From a bacterium (GTDB lineage Bacteria > Patescibacteriota > Gracilibacteria > Peribacterales > Peribacteraceae), in NCBI GenBank assembly GCA_029558515.1, contig JAKQEM010000032.1:19641-83640 (forward strand): a stretch of 64,000 bases of DNA, written 5' to 3'. Positions 16,383 through 25,030 of this stretch are shown in pieces. How positions within the stretch are numbered: the first letter of the stretch is position 1; every line of letters begins with the position of its first letter. The notes under the pieces are model-generated. The model was not told where the DNA came from. It did not search any database and saw only the letters and a list, made by a program, of their open reading frames with translations. The position numbers and the translations under genes are program-made.

Positions 16383-16794
16383 GGGAGATGGGGAAGATGC
16401 CCGTATGTTATATATTTCTAACACTACGGTCAAGAGCATTCGGGAGGGGCTCACAAATCAACGCCCATTTGGCAATGTACAATCTCTCGCGCCAGAAATT
16501 TGGCACCTTTTGGAGGGAGTCTGCGGGGCATAGGCACGGCAGAGTGCGTGCCATGCACAAGAAAAAAGCGACCGAAGCCGCTCTTTCCTTTGAGTTGGGA
16601 ATGGAGAACTGCTTAGCAGCAGCCACCACAGCAACCGTCGCCACCGATCATAGGAAAGGGAGAAAGGAAGTAGGATCGCAATGATAGCAGATGCCCCTTC
16701 CCATGTCTAGCACTCTCAGAGGAAGAGTGAAAATTCTGTCTCATTCACCCACCCGGCGGGAATGTGGCGCGTGGGGAGAGAGGGGTGAGGGAAA
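16383..16794. other. intergenic region downstream of pyrK
   Basis: There is no normal-sized gene. The region holds an intrinsic terminator (minus strand, 16561-16582) and a tiny possible minus-strand ORF at 16613-16651 encoding MIGGDGCCGGCC, or 23 residues if a TTG start is used. The ORF ends 30 bp before the terminator. Confidence 0.4.
16561..16582 (-). terminator. intrinsic terminator with TTCG tetraloop
   Basis: On the minus strand AGCGGC-TTCG-GTCGCT (one G-U pair) is followed by a run of T. It would end transcripts from pyrK and/or the tiny Cys-rich ORF. Confidence 0.65.
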
Positions 16795-17622
16795 TCAGAA
16801 AGACTGCTTCCTCCCCAGTGCGTCGCGATGATACTGTCCGAATTCCGTCGTGCTGCGAACGGTTGCATTGTCCAGCACCGGCCCTTCCACGCATAACCGG
16901 ATACCCGAAGGATCCACCGTGCAATTGCCGCACAGCCCGTAGCCGCACTTCATGTACCGCTCGAAGGAAAGCTGCGCGGGGACGGCGTGCGCGTGCGCGA
17001 GATCGGAAACAGCCAGAAGCATGCGCTCGGGGCCGCAGGCGAGAATAATGGTGGATGGTGAGTGGTGAGTGGTGAGGAACTGCGCAAGTACTTCAACGTT
17101 ATATCCTGCGTGTCCCTCTGATCCGTCATCCGTGGCGATGTGGAGCGTCGTGCGTGGCAGTGCGGAGAGCTCCTCGATGTACAGCAAATGATCTTTGCTC
17201 CGCGCCCCCACGATGATATCGAGCGTGCAGCCGTCTTTCAGTGCTTCGTGCGCCGCAAAATACATGGGTGCCGCGCCGTACCCTCCCGCAACCAACATAA
17301 GATGCTGCTTCTTTTTCCATGTGTAGTGCGTTCCGAACGGCCCGCGCAAACCGATCAGATCGCCTTTTTTGCACTTCGCCAATTCCTTCGTCATATCCCC
17401 CACCGCAAAGAACGTCACACGCAGATGCTTCCCATCATCGAAGGCAACGCTCATCGGAATCTCATCGACGCCCGGCAGCCACAGCATCACGAATTGTCCG
17501 GGCAACGCCCCCAGCGACCCGTCGAACGTGAACGTCTGCACCATATCGGTCTCGCGTTTGGTTTCTAGGATCCGATACGTTTTGGGCAGCCGGGATTGGA
17601 GGGGAATGTTCTGCACAGGCAT
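16795..17622 (-). CDS. pyrK: dihydroorotate dehydrogenase electron-transfer subunit
   Basis: The protein has 275 residues from ATG at 17622. The FAD-binding beta barrel includes LPGQFVMLWLPGVDEIPMSV; the nucleotide-binding part includes GLRGPFGTHY and LMLVAGGYGAAPMYF. Near the C-terminus ERYMKCGYGLCGNCTVDPSGIRLC carries the four cysteines of the [2Fe-2S] cluster. PyrK passes electrons from PyrD to NAD+ in class 1B dihydroorotate dehydrogenase, in pyrimidine synthesis. Its partner pyrD lies about 420 bp upstream on the same strand, separated by an inserted four-helix-bundle gene. Confidence 0.88.
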   Translation of the reverse strand: MPVQNIPLQSRLPKTYRILETKRETDMVQTFTFDGSLGALPGQFVMLWLPGVDEIPMSVAFDDGKHLRVTFFAVGDMTKELAKCKKGDLIGLRGPFGTHYTWKKKQHLMLVAGGYGAAPMYFAAHEALKDGCTLDIIVGARSKDHLLYIEELSALPRTTLHIATDDGSEGHAGYNVEVLAQFLTTHHSPSTIILACGPERMLLAVSDLAHAHAVPAQLSFERYMKCGYGLCGNCTVDPSGIRLCVEGPVLDNATVRSTTEFGQYHRDALGRKQSF

Positions 17623-17629
17623 AGAACGA

Positions 17630-17700
17630 CAGAAGTATAGTGTGGAAACCAAGAAAATGATAAATGCAAAATGCTAAATGCTAAATGGTATGTTACAGAG
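17630..17700. repeat. left AAATGCT-type simple repeat flanking a four-helix-bundle gene
   Basis: Degenerate tandem units (aaatgataaatgc, aaatgctaaatgctaaatgg) precede the 17725 gene. Related units occur in inverted orientation on its other side near 18098-18135. Confidence 0.45.
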
Positions 17701-17724
17701 CAGATCAGCCACCATACTGTGTGC

Positions 17725-18072
17725 ATGAATCCAATACGCGATCAATCGTACACGTTCGCCATCCATATCGTACAATTCTGCACCAAACTGCAAGAGCAAA
17801 AGGAATATGTCCTCAGCAAACAATTATTACGCTCCGGCACGAGCATAGGTGCAAATATCGAAGAGGCTCAAAAAGCCCAAACCAAGAAGGACTTTACATA
17901 CAAGTGTTCTATCTCATTAAAAGAAGCTTACGAAAGCAGATATTGGCTGCGACTGCTTTGTGATAGCGGTATTGTTACCTCACACACTACAGCATCACTC
18001 CTTGAAGAAATCGACCAAATCATTCGAATCCTTTCTGCGATCGTCAAAACAGCAAGCACTCAGACGGAATGA
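17725..18072 (+). CDS. S23/IVP-type four-helix-bundle protein
   Basis: The protein has 115 residues from ATG at 17725. The family signature is clear: YTFAIHIVQFCTKLQ, LSKQLLRSGTSIGANIEEA, KDFTYKCSISLKEAYESRYWLRLL, LLEEIDQIIRILSAIVKT. It is a distant relative of DGR Avd, but no RT or TR lies nearby. Function of these stand-alone proteins is not known. It is on the opposite strand to the pyr genes, is AT-richer, and its 3' end overlaps the pyrD 3' end by 29 bp, all of which suggest insertion. Confidence 0.85.
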   Translation: MNPIRDQSYTFAIHIVQFCTKLQEQKEYVLSKQLLRSGTSIGANIEEAQKAQTKKDFTYKCSISLKEAYESRYWLRLLCDSGIVTSHTTASLLEEIDQIIRILSAIVKTASTQTE

Positions 18073-19054
18073 TCCTGTACCCAACATTGTATCTCTCAAA
18101 TGACATTTTGCATTTCCCATTCTGCATTCGTCTATGCATGGAACCCGTCAATTCCGCAATGTCCTTCACTCCCTCAGCCTCACACCACTCCCTCATTTCA
18201 TCGCAGACTTTCCGGAAGACATCCTGCCCCCGCGCCCACACCGCCGTGCCGATGCCGATGAGAGACGCACCCGCGAGCAGCAGTTCGATGGCATCCTCGC
18301 CCGTATGCACCCCGCCCGTCCCGATGATCGGCAGCTTCCCCTCCGTGATGGCATAGACGTCCGCGATGCACCGCACCGCGAGCGGCTTGATGGCAGGCCC
18401 CGAGATACCGCCGACTCTGTTCGCCAGAATCGGCATGCGGCTCTTCAGATCGATTGCCATGCCGGGGCCGGCGGTATTGATGACCGTGAAGCCGTCGGCA
18501 CCCGCCTCGGCACAGGAACGAGCCACTTCCGCGATGGAGAGGGCATTGGGAGAGAGTTTGATGAAAACGGGGGTCTTGCCGGACACCTGCTTCACGGCAC
18601 GCGTGACCGATGCCGCATCCGCCGGACTGCAGGCGAAGGGCTTGCCGAATTCATCTTCCACGTTGGGGCAGCTGATGTTCACCTCCAGGAAATCGGGCTT
18701 CAGGGGCAGCAACGCTTCTGCGGTGAGCGCATAGTGTTCGACGGATTCCGCAATGATATTGAGGATGAGGGGAACGGGTTGATCCGCCATGTACGACTCG
18801 ATCTCCTGCCGCGCCTTCTCCGGCCCCGCATCCGGCACTCCGACGGCATTGAGCGTCCAGTGATCCGTCGAAATGATGGTGGGATTGCGGTGCCCCCGGT
18901 GCTCGTGCAGCCAGATCGACTTCGTCGTGATGGCACCCGCTCCGCCCACGGTCGCCACACGCCGCCACGAAGATGCGGTGATACCCAGAATGCCCGAAGC
19001 AAGGACGGTGGGGTTGGGGAAGGAGACGCCGAGGAGGGATTGAGTCAAATTCAC
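18044..19054 (-). CDS. pyrD: dihydroorotate dehydrogenase, catalytic subunit
   Basis: The protein has about 336 residues from GTG at 19054; the longer frame upstream reads through repeat DNA and is rejected. Landmarks: GVSFPNPTVLASGILG, ITTKSIWLHEHRGH, LEVNISCPNVEDEFG with the catalytic Cys of class 1B enzymes, PVFIKLSPN, GFTVINTAGPGMAIDL, GGISGPAIKPLAVRC, PIIGTGGVHTGEDA. It oxidises dihydroorotate to orotate on FMN and would pair with PyrK. The last ~25 residues (from RRMQNGKCKMSFERY) do not look like the family and are encoded by repeat/insert DNA, so the original 3' end appears to have been replaced. Confidence 0.9.
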   Translation of the reverse strand: MNLTQSLLGVSFPNPTVLASGILGITASSWRRVATVGGAGAITTKSIWLHEHRGHRNPTIISTDHWTLNAVGVPDAGPEKARQEIESYMADQPVPLILNIIAESVEHYALTAEALLPLKPDFLEVNISCPNVEDEFGKPFACSPADAASVTRAVKQVSGKTPVFIKLSPNALSIAEVARSCAEAGADGFTVINTAGPGMAIDLKSRMPILANRVGGISGPAIKPLAVRCIADVYAITEGKLPIIGTGGVHTGEDAIELLLAGASLIGIGTAVWARGQDVFRKVCDEMREWCEAEGVKDIAELTGSMHRRMQNGKCKMSFERYNVGYRIIPSECLLF

Positions 19055-19100
19055 GAATAACAGAATATCAGAGTAACAGAGTAACAGGGAGTATTTGTTC
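19055..19100. repeat. left AGTAACAG-type simple repeat flanking a second four-helix-bundle gene
   Basis: Units such as gaataacag, cagagtaacagagtaacag lie just upstream of the pyrD start. Inverted counterparts (ttattccgttactcc units) lie on the far side of the 19202 gene at about 19588-19645. Confidence 0.45.
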
Positions 19101-19201
19101 CATGAGGAAAAAGAACGTCGATATATCGCTCGTACAAGCGCAATTTGAAACAATCACATCATAAAGAAATTCCCAAATCTCTTTTCCCTATAGCACATCA
19201 G

Positions 19202-19582
19202 ATGGACAATTCACCAATGCAACATTTTACAGATCTCAAAGTATGGACCATCGGCATGGATCTTGCCTGTGAAATTTACAAACTCACACGAAAACTGCCC
19301 AAGGAAGAACTCTATGGCATCACATCGCAACTACGAAGAAGTTCAACCAGCATTCTCGCAAATATTGCAGAGGGATTTGGTCGCTACACTTTTCGAGACA
19401 AAGCTGCAAAATACACCATCTCAAGAGGTGAATGTTCGGAAGTCGAAGCATTTCTTTTGATTATCGTCGCAATCGGATACGTATCCGAAAAGGACATTCA
19501 ACAAGCGCGAGCTCGCATCCGACATGAACGCCAAATGCTTTCCGGTTTGATTGCCGCATGCAAACGCCACGGAGACGGCTGA
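19202..19582 (+). CDS. S23/IVP-type four-helix-bundle protein
   Basis: The protein has 126 residues from ATG at 19202 (ATG at 19217 is equally possible: MQHFTDLKVW). The signature is FTDLKVWTIGMDLACEIYKLTRKLPKEELYGITSQLRRSSTSILANIAEG, then KAAKYTISRGECSEVEAFLLI. It is a second family member, not a close copy of the first. It stands alone between pyrD and pyrG, antisense to both, and is bracketed by inverted simple repeats. Confidence 0.85.
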   Translation: MDNSPMQHFTDLKVWTIGMDLACEIYKLTRKLPKEELYGITSQLRRSSTSILANIAEGFGRYTFRDKAAKYTISRGECSEVEAFLLIIVAIGYVSEKDIQQARARIRHERQMLSGLIAACKRHGDG

Positions 19583-19587
19583 TCCTG

Positions 19588-19645
19588 TTCCTCCGTTATT
19601 CCGTTACTCCCTTATTCCGTTACTCCGTTACTCCGTTACTCCTCG
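19588..19645. repeat. right GTTACTCC-type simple repeat
   Basis: Degenerate 8-9 bp tandem units (ttattccg, ttactccg) follow the four-helix-bundle gene and precede the pyrG stop. Read on the minus strand they match the units on the left side of that gene. Confidence 0.5.
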
Positions 19646-19653
19646 TTACGCCT

Positions 19654-21384
19654 TTATTCCCCAACAATCGCCTGCATGAACGCAGCGAACAGCGGATGCG
19701 GCTTGTGCGGTCTGCTCTTGAACTCCGGGTGGAACTGGCAGCCGAGCATGAAGGGATGATCCTTCACCTCCACGATCTCCATGAGATGCGTCTGCGGGTT
19801 TTCCCCGGAGAAGATGAGTCCCTTCTTTTCCAATCGATCTTTGAACGCATTGTTGAATTCGTAGCGATGGCGATGACGCTCGGAAATCGTATCGCTTCGA
19901 TAGGCATCGTGTGCCTTCGTCCGCCGACGTAACGCACAATCGTACGCCCCCAACCGCAGCGTCCCGCCCTTCTCCCGTCCCTTATGCTGCCCGGGGAGAA
20001 AATGTACGACGTACTTGGATGGAGCGAGCTTCTCCTCTTCATCGAATTCTTCACTCGTCAACGCATCATCCTTCAGCACGGCGCGCGCAAACTCGATCGC
20101 CAGAATCTGCGCCCCCAGACACAAACCCAAATACGGCACTTTTTCCGTCCGCGCATAGTGCGCCGCAGCGATTTTTCCCTCGATCCCCCGGTTGCCGAAT
20201 CCTCCGGGCACCACCAAGCCGTCCGCGCTCTTGAGCACCGCCCACGTTTCCTCATCATTCTTCTCCAACTTCTCGCTGTCGACCCAGAGCAACTCCGCCC
20301 TGGCTCCGTGAAAAACAGCGGCGGATTTGACCGATTCGATGACGCTCAAATAGGCATCCTCCAAGTGAGTGTACTTGCCGACGAGCGCGACCTTGACCGG
20401 ACGTTCCGCCTTTGCGTTGCGCTCGCGACCCTGCTCCCATTCGCTCATATCCGGCTGCAGATTTCCCAACCCCAGCTTCCGTCCGATGATGGCGGCAATG
20501 TCGTACTGTTGCAGGGAGAGGGGCACGTCGTAGATGGAGTGCAGTGTCAGCGAGGGAATGACCGCCTCACGCGAGACGTCGCAAAACCTGCTGATTTTAT
20601 CCAGCAGTACATCGGGAATCTTGTGATCCGCGCGCGCCAGAATCATATCCGGCTGCACGCCGATGCGCCGGAGTTCCCGCACGGAGAGCTGCGTGGGTTT
20701 GGTCTTCAGTTCTTTGCTCCCCTTCAAGTACGGCAGCAGCGTGAGATGCACGTGGAACAGCCGTTCGGGTCCCAGGTCCGCTCGCATCTGTCGCAGAGCT
20801 TCCAAGAAAGGTTCCCCCTCGATGTCCCCGACCGTGCCGCCGATCTCCACCAACATGATATCCGCGTTTGATTTGAACGCCGCGGACTGAATGGACTCCT
20901 TGATGGCGTCGGTAATGTGCGGCACCACCTGAATGGTCCCGCCGAGAAACTCGCCTTTGCGTTCGCGCGCCAGCACATGCGTGTAGATCTTCCCGGTCGT
21001 CATCGTGCTCAACTTGCTCATGGGCTCGTCGATGAACCGTTCATAGTGTCCCAAATCCAAATCCGTCTCAGCGCCGTCATCCGTCACAAAGACTTCGCCG
21101 TGCTGAAAGGGACTCATCGTCCCGGGATCCACATTCAAGTACGGGTCGAGCTTCTGCACGAACACCTTGAGCCCGCACGCCTTCAAAATCGCCCCGATGG
21201 ACGCCGCGGCGATGCCTTTCCCCAAACTGGAGCAGACGCCTCCCGTCACCACGATGAACTTCGCATGGCTCGAAAGGCCGCCGTTGCTCCCTCCGGTGGA
21301 AGGATGTGGCTGCGACGGCGTGTTCCTGGATGCAATCATACGAAGAAAACCGGGCAAGTTCCGGGGGAAGCCCGTGAGCATCAT
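19654..21384 (-). CDS. pyrG: CTP synthase
   Basis: The predicted protein has 576 residues; the usual length is about 540, so the true start may be ATG at 21336 or later. The N-terminal synthetase domain has KFIVVTGGVCSSLGKGI, KLDPYLNVDPGTMSPFQHGEVFVTDDGAETDLDLGHYERF, LVEIGGTVGDIEG and PTQLSVRELR. The class I glutaminase domain has GLVVPGGFGNRG, PYLGLCLGAQI with the nucleophilic Cys, and GCQFHPEF with the catalytic His and Glu. It makes CTP from UTP, ATP and glutamine, downstream of the pyr steps encoded nearby. Confidence 0.95.
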   Translation of the reverse strand: MMLTGFPRNLPGFLRMIASRNTPSQPHPSTGGSNGGLSSHAKFIVVTGGVCSSLGKGIAAASIGAILKACGLKVFVQKLDPYLNVDPGTMSPFQHGEVFVTDDGAETDLDLGHYERFIDEPMSKLSTMTTGKIYTHVLARERKGEFLGGTIQVVPHITDAIKESIQSAAFKSNADIMLVEIGGTVGDIEGEPFLEALRQMRADLGPERLFHVHLTLLPYLKGSKELKTKPTQLSVRELRRIGVQPDMILARADHKIPDVLLDKISRFCDVSREAVIPSLTLHSIYDVPLSLQQYDIAAIIGRKLGLGNLQPDMSEWEQGRERNAKAERPVKVALVGKYTHLEDAYLSVIESVKSAAVFHGARAELLWVDSEKLEKNDEETWAVLKSADGLVVPGGFGNRGIEGKIAAAHYARTEKVPYLGLCLGAQILAIEFARAVLKDDALTSEEFDEEEKLAPSKYVVHFLPGQHKGREKGGTLRLGAYDCALRRRTKAHDAYRSDTISERHRHRYEFNNAFKDRLEKKGLIFSGENPQTHLMEIVEVKDHPFMLGCQFHPEFKSRPHKPHPLFAAFMQAIVGE

Positions 21385-21435
21385 ACTCGTTGAAATGGCA
21401 AAGACAAGAAAGAATATAAGAGAATATATCTACTA

Positions 21436-21463
21436 TTGAGCAACTCGCTCATTACTCTATACT
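21436..21463 (+). promoter_or_regulatory. sigma70-like promoter for ppnN
   Basis: TTGAGC (21436-21441) and TATACT (21458-21463) are spaced 16 bp, 21 bp before the ATG. The pyrG promoter must lie in the same interval on the other strand. Confidence 0.5.
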
Positions 21464-21484
21464 GCATGACTTCCCATTCTTCCC

Positions 21485-22879
21485 ATGTCTGGACTCATTG
21501 AAAAAATCGAAGTGATCATTACGGACCCTCGTCTTACGCAAATTGCCAATATTGATCTGGAAGCACTGACAAAAAGAAACAGTGATCCACTTTCACCATT
21601 GCAAAAACAATTCCGCACCTGTTGTCTTGGCATCGTGGGAGCAAAAGACGATCCACAAAATACGGAAGAGCTTCCAGGGCACTTCCCCGATTTCCAAGTC
21701 GTGCTGGAAAGGCATCGCCAATCCATTAAGCTGATCCTTCTGCACACTCCATCCGACGCATTCCCTAAAGGGAAAATTACGGAAGGAAAACGCAGACAGT
21801 TGGGCGCAGCCATTCGCGATATGCTCTTTGCTCAAACACATCTCAAGTATGAAGATCGCACAACAATAATACATCAAATGCTGCGTGATGCAGATGCCCT
21901 GTCTCCAACGTATGCCATCATCGATAACACCCGAATACAACTCGATCGAATCACCTGTTTCGGCGGACATCGTGTGGGACAAGACGAATACTTTTTCTCA
22001 AAGAATCTTGGCAAAGAACTCGGGCTTGCATACATGGAAGTAATCACCGGAGGGGGCCCCGGCATCATGCGTGGCATCATGCGGGGAAATGTCAAAGGTC
22101 TGCGTATGCAAGACACGGACGGCAAGCAAATTGGAATGACATGTCCTGAAATCATTACGGCTGAACCTCCCAATAGTTGGCTAAACAGATTAATTATTCT
22201 TCCGGATATCGAAAGCAGGTTGGAAGCATTCCTGCGAACGCAAAACGGAATCATTTTTCTCCCAGGTGGCATCGGCACATTGGAAGAATTTATGACCGTT
22301 CTCGCCGTAAAAACTGATGCGAGTAACAGCGAACAAGAACTGCCGTTGCTTCTGGCAGGCCCAAGAGAATCCATGAATTGGATTGTCGCAGTAGAGGAAT
22401 TTATGCAAACGGTGTTTGGGAAAGATGTGAAAGATCTCTATAACACCATTACGGGAGACCCGGAAGCAATCACAAATTGGATGAGAGAAAAAATGCCTGC
22501 CGTGCACCAAGCAAGAAATTTAAAAAATGACGATCGTCTGTGGAATAACAGTTTGCATATACCGAAGGCACTGCACATTCCATTCGAGCCGACCCACAAA
22601 AATGTCAGTGAGTTACATTTGGAAAGCGGACAATCTCTCTCCACGCTCGCATTGGAGATACGAAACATGCTAAAGGCCATTGTCTTTGCGCAAGTAGTAG
22701 AAGGCGGTTCGACATACATACAAGAGCATGGAAAATACATCGTAACCGGTGAACGAAAAATTCTTCAAGCCATTGATACACTATTCAAAAAGTTCGCATC
22801 CGACGGAAGAATGTTTATGGGACAAACGGAGCCTTGCTACACACTGCAGTCATCAGAAATCAATCACCCCGCCCGATAA
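21485..22879 (+). CDS. ppnN: PpnN/YgdH-type LOG-family nucleotide 5'-monophosphate nucleosidase
   Basis: The protein has 464 residues, close to E. coli PpnN (454). The LOG-fold core has FGGHRVGQDEYFFS, EVITGGGPGIMRGIMRGN and IFLPGGIGTLEEFMTV, the PGGxGTxxE motif of phosphoribohydrolases. Long N- and C-terminal flanks distinguish PpnN from short LOG proteins. PpnN cleaves nucleoside monophosphates to base plus ribose 5-phosphate. It stands on the plus strand among minus-strand nucleotide genes and overlaps the guaB 3' end by 16 bp. Confidence 0.8.
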   Translation: MSGLIEKIEVIITDPRLTQIANIDLEALTKRNSDPLSPLQKQFRTCCLGIVGAKDDPQNTEELPGHFPDFQVVLERHRQSIKLILLHTPSDAFPKGKITEGKRRQLGAAIRDMLFAQTHLKYEDRTTIIHQMLRDADALSPTYAIIDNTRIQLDRITCFGGHRVGQDEYFFSKNLGKELGLAYMEVITGGGPGIMRGIMRGNVKGLRMQDTDGKQIGMTCPEIITAEPPNSWLNRLIILPDIESRLEAFLRTQNGIIFLPGGIGTLEEFMTVLAVKTDASNSEQELPLLLAGPRESMNWIVAVEEFMQTVFGKDVKDLYNTITGDPEAITNWMREKMPAVHQARNLKNDDRLWNNSLHIPKALHIPFEPTHKNVSELHLESGQSLSTLALEIRNMLKAIVFAQVVEGGSTYIQEHGKYIVTGERKILQAIDTLFKKFASDGRMFMGQTEPCYTLQSSEINHPAR

Positions 22880-24003
22880 TTCCCCCCGCTGTCCACGATG
22901 TTGATGGTATGCGGGTGGCTCTCCTGCATGGAAGCGGGCGTGATGCGGATGAAACGGGATGTCTGATGGAACTCGGTGAGCGTCTGTGATCCGAGGTAGT
23001 AGAACGAGGACCGCAGGCTCCCCGCGCACTGGAAGAGGAAATCGCCGACTGCACCCTTGGAGGCGACCAAGCCTTCCACGCCCTCCGCAATCAACTTGCT
23101 CGCTTCCGTCCTCATGCTCTGCCCGTAGCGTTCCGCCCCGCCCTTCTGCATGGCTCCGATCGAACCCATGCCACGATACTGCTTGAATTCTCTGCCATCG
23201 ACGGACACCGCTTCACCGGGAGATTCCGTATGCCCCGCCAGCATCGATCCGAGCATCACGGCGGATGCGCCCGTCGCGAGCGCCTTGGCCATATCGCCCA
23301 TCTGGCGGATGCCGCCGTCCGCGACGAAGGTCACCTTTGATTTCTCGCAAGCCCGCGCCACCTCTAAAAGAGCCGTCAATTGCGGTACGCCCATCCCCGT
23401 GATGATGCGCGTCGTACAGATGCTTCCCGGTCCCACCCCCACCCGCAGCACATCGGCTCCCGCATCCATAAGGTACTTCGCGCCGTCCGCCGTGGCGACG
23501 TTCCCCGCCATGAGAACGACGTTCTCCCCGTATTCCTTCTTGATGAAGCGCACCGCGTCGGCGATGTAGGAGGAATGACCGTGACCGGAATCCACCACGA
23601 TCATATCGACTGCCGCATCGACCAGTGCGCGCACGCGCTCCTTCATATCCGCCCCCGCGCCGATGGCCGCCGCAACGAGCAGACGGCCGTCTGCATCCTT
23701 GCTCGCCAAGACCGCATCGATCACCGCGGCCTTTTTCACCGCTCTGATCATCTCCGCTTGTTTCTCAATCTGCAGATTGCGGTGAATGACGCCCAGACCG
23801 CCCGCCTGCGCCATGGCATTGGCCATCTCGACTTCCGTCACCGTATCCATCGGCGAAGAGAGGATCGGAAGCTTCAGGACAATCCGCGGATGCAAATGCG
23901 TCGTGAGATCGACCTGCTCGCGCGGGAACGTCGACTCGTTTGGGAGCAGCAAGACGTCATCGAACGTTAATCCTTCAGCAATGATGTTTTGGGAGTGAAT
24001 CAT
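22864..24003 (-). CDS. guaB: IMP dehydrogenase lacking CBS domains
   Basis: The protein has 379 residues against about 490 for typical GuaB. The barrel is complete: GLTFDDVLLLPNES, LPILSSPMDTVTE, GGLGVIHRN, DSGHGHSSY, MAGNVATADGA, VGVGPGSICTTRIITGMG with the catalytic Cys, ADGGIRQMGDMAKALATGA, VMLGSMLAGHTESPG, KQYRGMGSIGAM. The CBS pair normally inserted after the IHRN segment is missing; QAEMIRAVKKAAVIDAVLASKDADGRLLVAAAIG bridges it. It makes XMP for GTP synthesis; loss of CBS removes the usual nucleotide control. It starts 4 bp after add ends. Confidence 0.92.
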   Translation of the reverse strand: MIHSQNIIAEGLTFDDVLLLPNESTFPREQVDLTTHLHPRIVLKLPILSSPMDTVTEVEMANAMAQAGGLGVIHRNLQIEKQAEMIRAVKKAAVIDAVLASKDADGRLLVAAAIGAGADMKERVRALVDAAVDMIVVDSGHGHSSYIADAVRFIKKEYGENVVLMAGNVATADGAKYLMDAGADVLRVGVGPGSICTTRIITGMGVPQLTALLEVARACEKSKVTFVADGGIRQMGDMAKALATGASAVMLGSMLAGHTESPGEAVSVDGREFKQYRGMGSIGAMQKGGAERYGQSMRTEASKLIAEGVEGLVASKGAVGDFLFQCAGSLRSSFYYLGSQTLTEFHQTSRFIRITPASMQESHPHTINIVDSGGNYRAG

Positions 24004-24007
24004 GGAA

Positions 24008-25021
24008 TCAGAGGTACAAATTCTTCCCGATTTCCGTAGGCACGAAACTGGCTTCGAACGCCCAGCGAATGGTCTGATCGATTTCTTCTTCCGTCAGAAT
24101 GGCATGTGTGCGCAGCAGGTCGATCTCCTTGGTGAGATTGGTCTTGAGCATGGAGGGGTTGTCGGTATTCACGCAGAACTTCACCCCGGCGTCGTAGAGC
24201 GCGCGGATCACTTCTTTGAGATGCCCCCCGTCCTTGATGAATCCGACGGAGAGATTCGACGTGGGACACAGGCACATCGTCAGGTTTTTCTTCCGCACCT
24301 TCTCCATGACCTTGGGATTGCTGTAGGCGCGGAAACCGTGATTGAGACGATCGAGCGGCAGGACATCGAGTACATGATCCATCTCCTCCGCCGTGCCGTC
24401 CTCTCCCGTGTGCACCGTCGTCTTGATGCCGGCGTCCCGCGCTTCGGCGTAGAGATCCGCGTAGTCATCGTAGCGAAATCCATCGGCGACCGGACCGGCG
24501 ATATCGATGCCGACCACGCCGCGACTCCGGTACTTGATGGCCTTGCGCACCACCACGGCGTTCTGCTCCTTGCTGAGACGGCGATCCAGCAGCACGATGA
24601 GTCCCGCTCGCACCTTCGGAAATTCCGCCAGCGCGCGCTCCATGCCGCGCAATGCCGCGAGGATGATCTGATCCAGATCACGCTCCCCGCCACGATTGCG
24701 AAACATCGGGTTGAAGGAAGGTTCCAGCACGGTGATATTGCTGACGCGATACGCGCCGGAAATCACCTCGTAGAGCGTACGCTCCATGGAGACCGGCGAG
24801 GATTGAATGAGCTCCGTGAGGTGGAAGAGCTTGTGATAGTCCTCCCAAGTCACTTTCTCCTTATTCAGCGTGACCAGATCAAAGAACTCCCAGTAATCTT
24901 TGGACGGAAGCTTGATCCCTTGTTCGTGAGCGATGCTCCATAGAATATGCGGCTCCACGCTCTGTCCGAGGTGGAAATGCAGCTCCGCGAGTTCTTTGGT
25001 GGGTCTGGTGGAGGTAACCAT
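24008..25021 (-). CDS. add: adenosine deaminase family protein
   Basis: The protein has 337 residues, normal for the family. Zinc ligands are visible in AELHFHLGQS (HxH), in TTVHTGEDG (His, catalytic Glu region) and in CVNTDNPSM (Asp). LCPTSNLSVG matches the conserved CPxSN segment. Departures from classic Add are Gln in place of the DGS turn after HFHL and LNHG for IGHG, so substrate preference (adenosine, or a modified adenosine) is uncertain. It lies between guaB and purF on the same strand with short gaps, likely one operon for purine salvage. Confidence 0.82.
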   Translation of the reverse strand: MVTSTRPTKELAELHFHLGQSVEPHILWSIAHEQGIKLPSKDYWEFFDLVTLNKEKVTWEDYHKLFHLTELIQSSPVSMERTLYEVISGAYRVSNITVLEPSFNPMFRNRGGERDLDQIILAALRGMERALAEFPKVRAGLIVLLDRRLSKEQNAVVVRKAIKYRSRGVVGIDIAGPVADGFRYDDYADLYAEARDAGIKTTVHTGEDGTAEEMDHVLDVLPLDRLNHGFRAYSNPKVMEKVRKKNLTMCLCPTSNLSVGFIKDGGHLKEVIRALYDAGVKFCVNTDNPSMLKTNLTKEIDLLRTHAILTEEEIDQTIRWAFEASFVPTEIGKNLYL

Positions 25022-25030
25022 GTGGTATTC

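Noticed and set aside
16408..16644. 78-residue minus-strand frame downstream of pyrK
   Set aside because: It runs across the intrinsic terminator and shows no protein-like pattern; only the tiny Cys-rich frame nearby was kept as a possibility.
18134..19060. 308-residue plus-strand frame opposite pyrD
   Set aside because: It is the antisense shadow of pyrD, produced by GC-rich codon bias.
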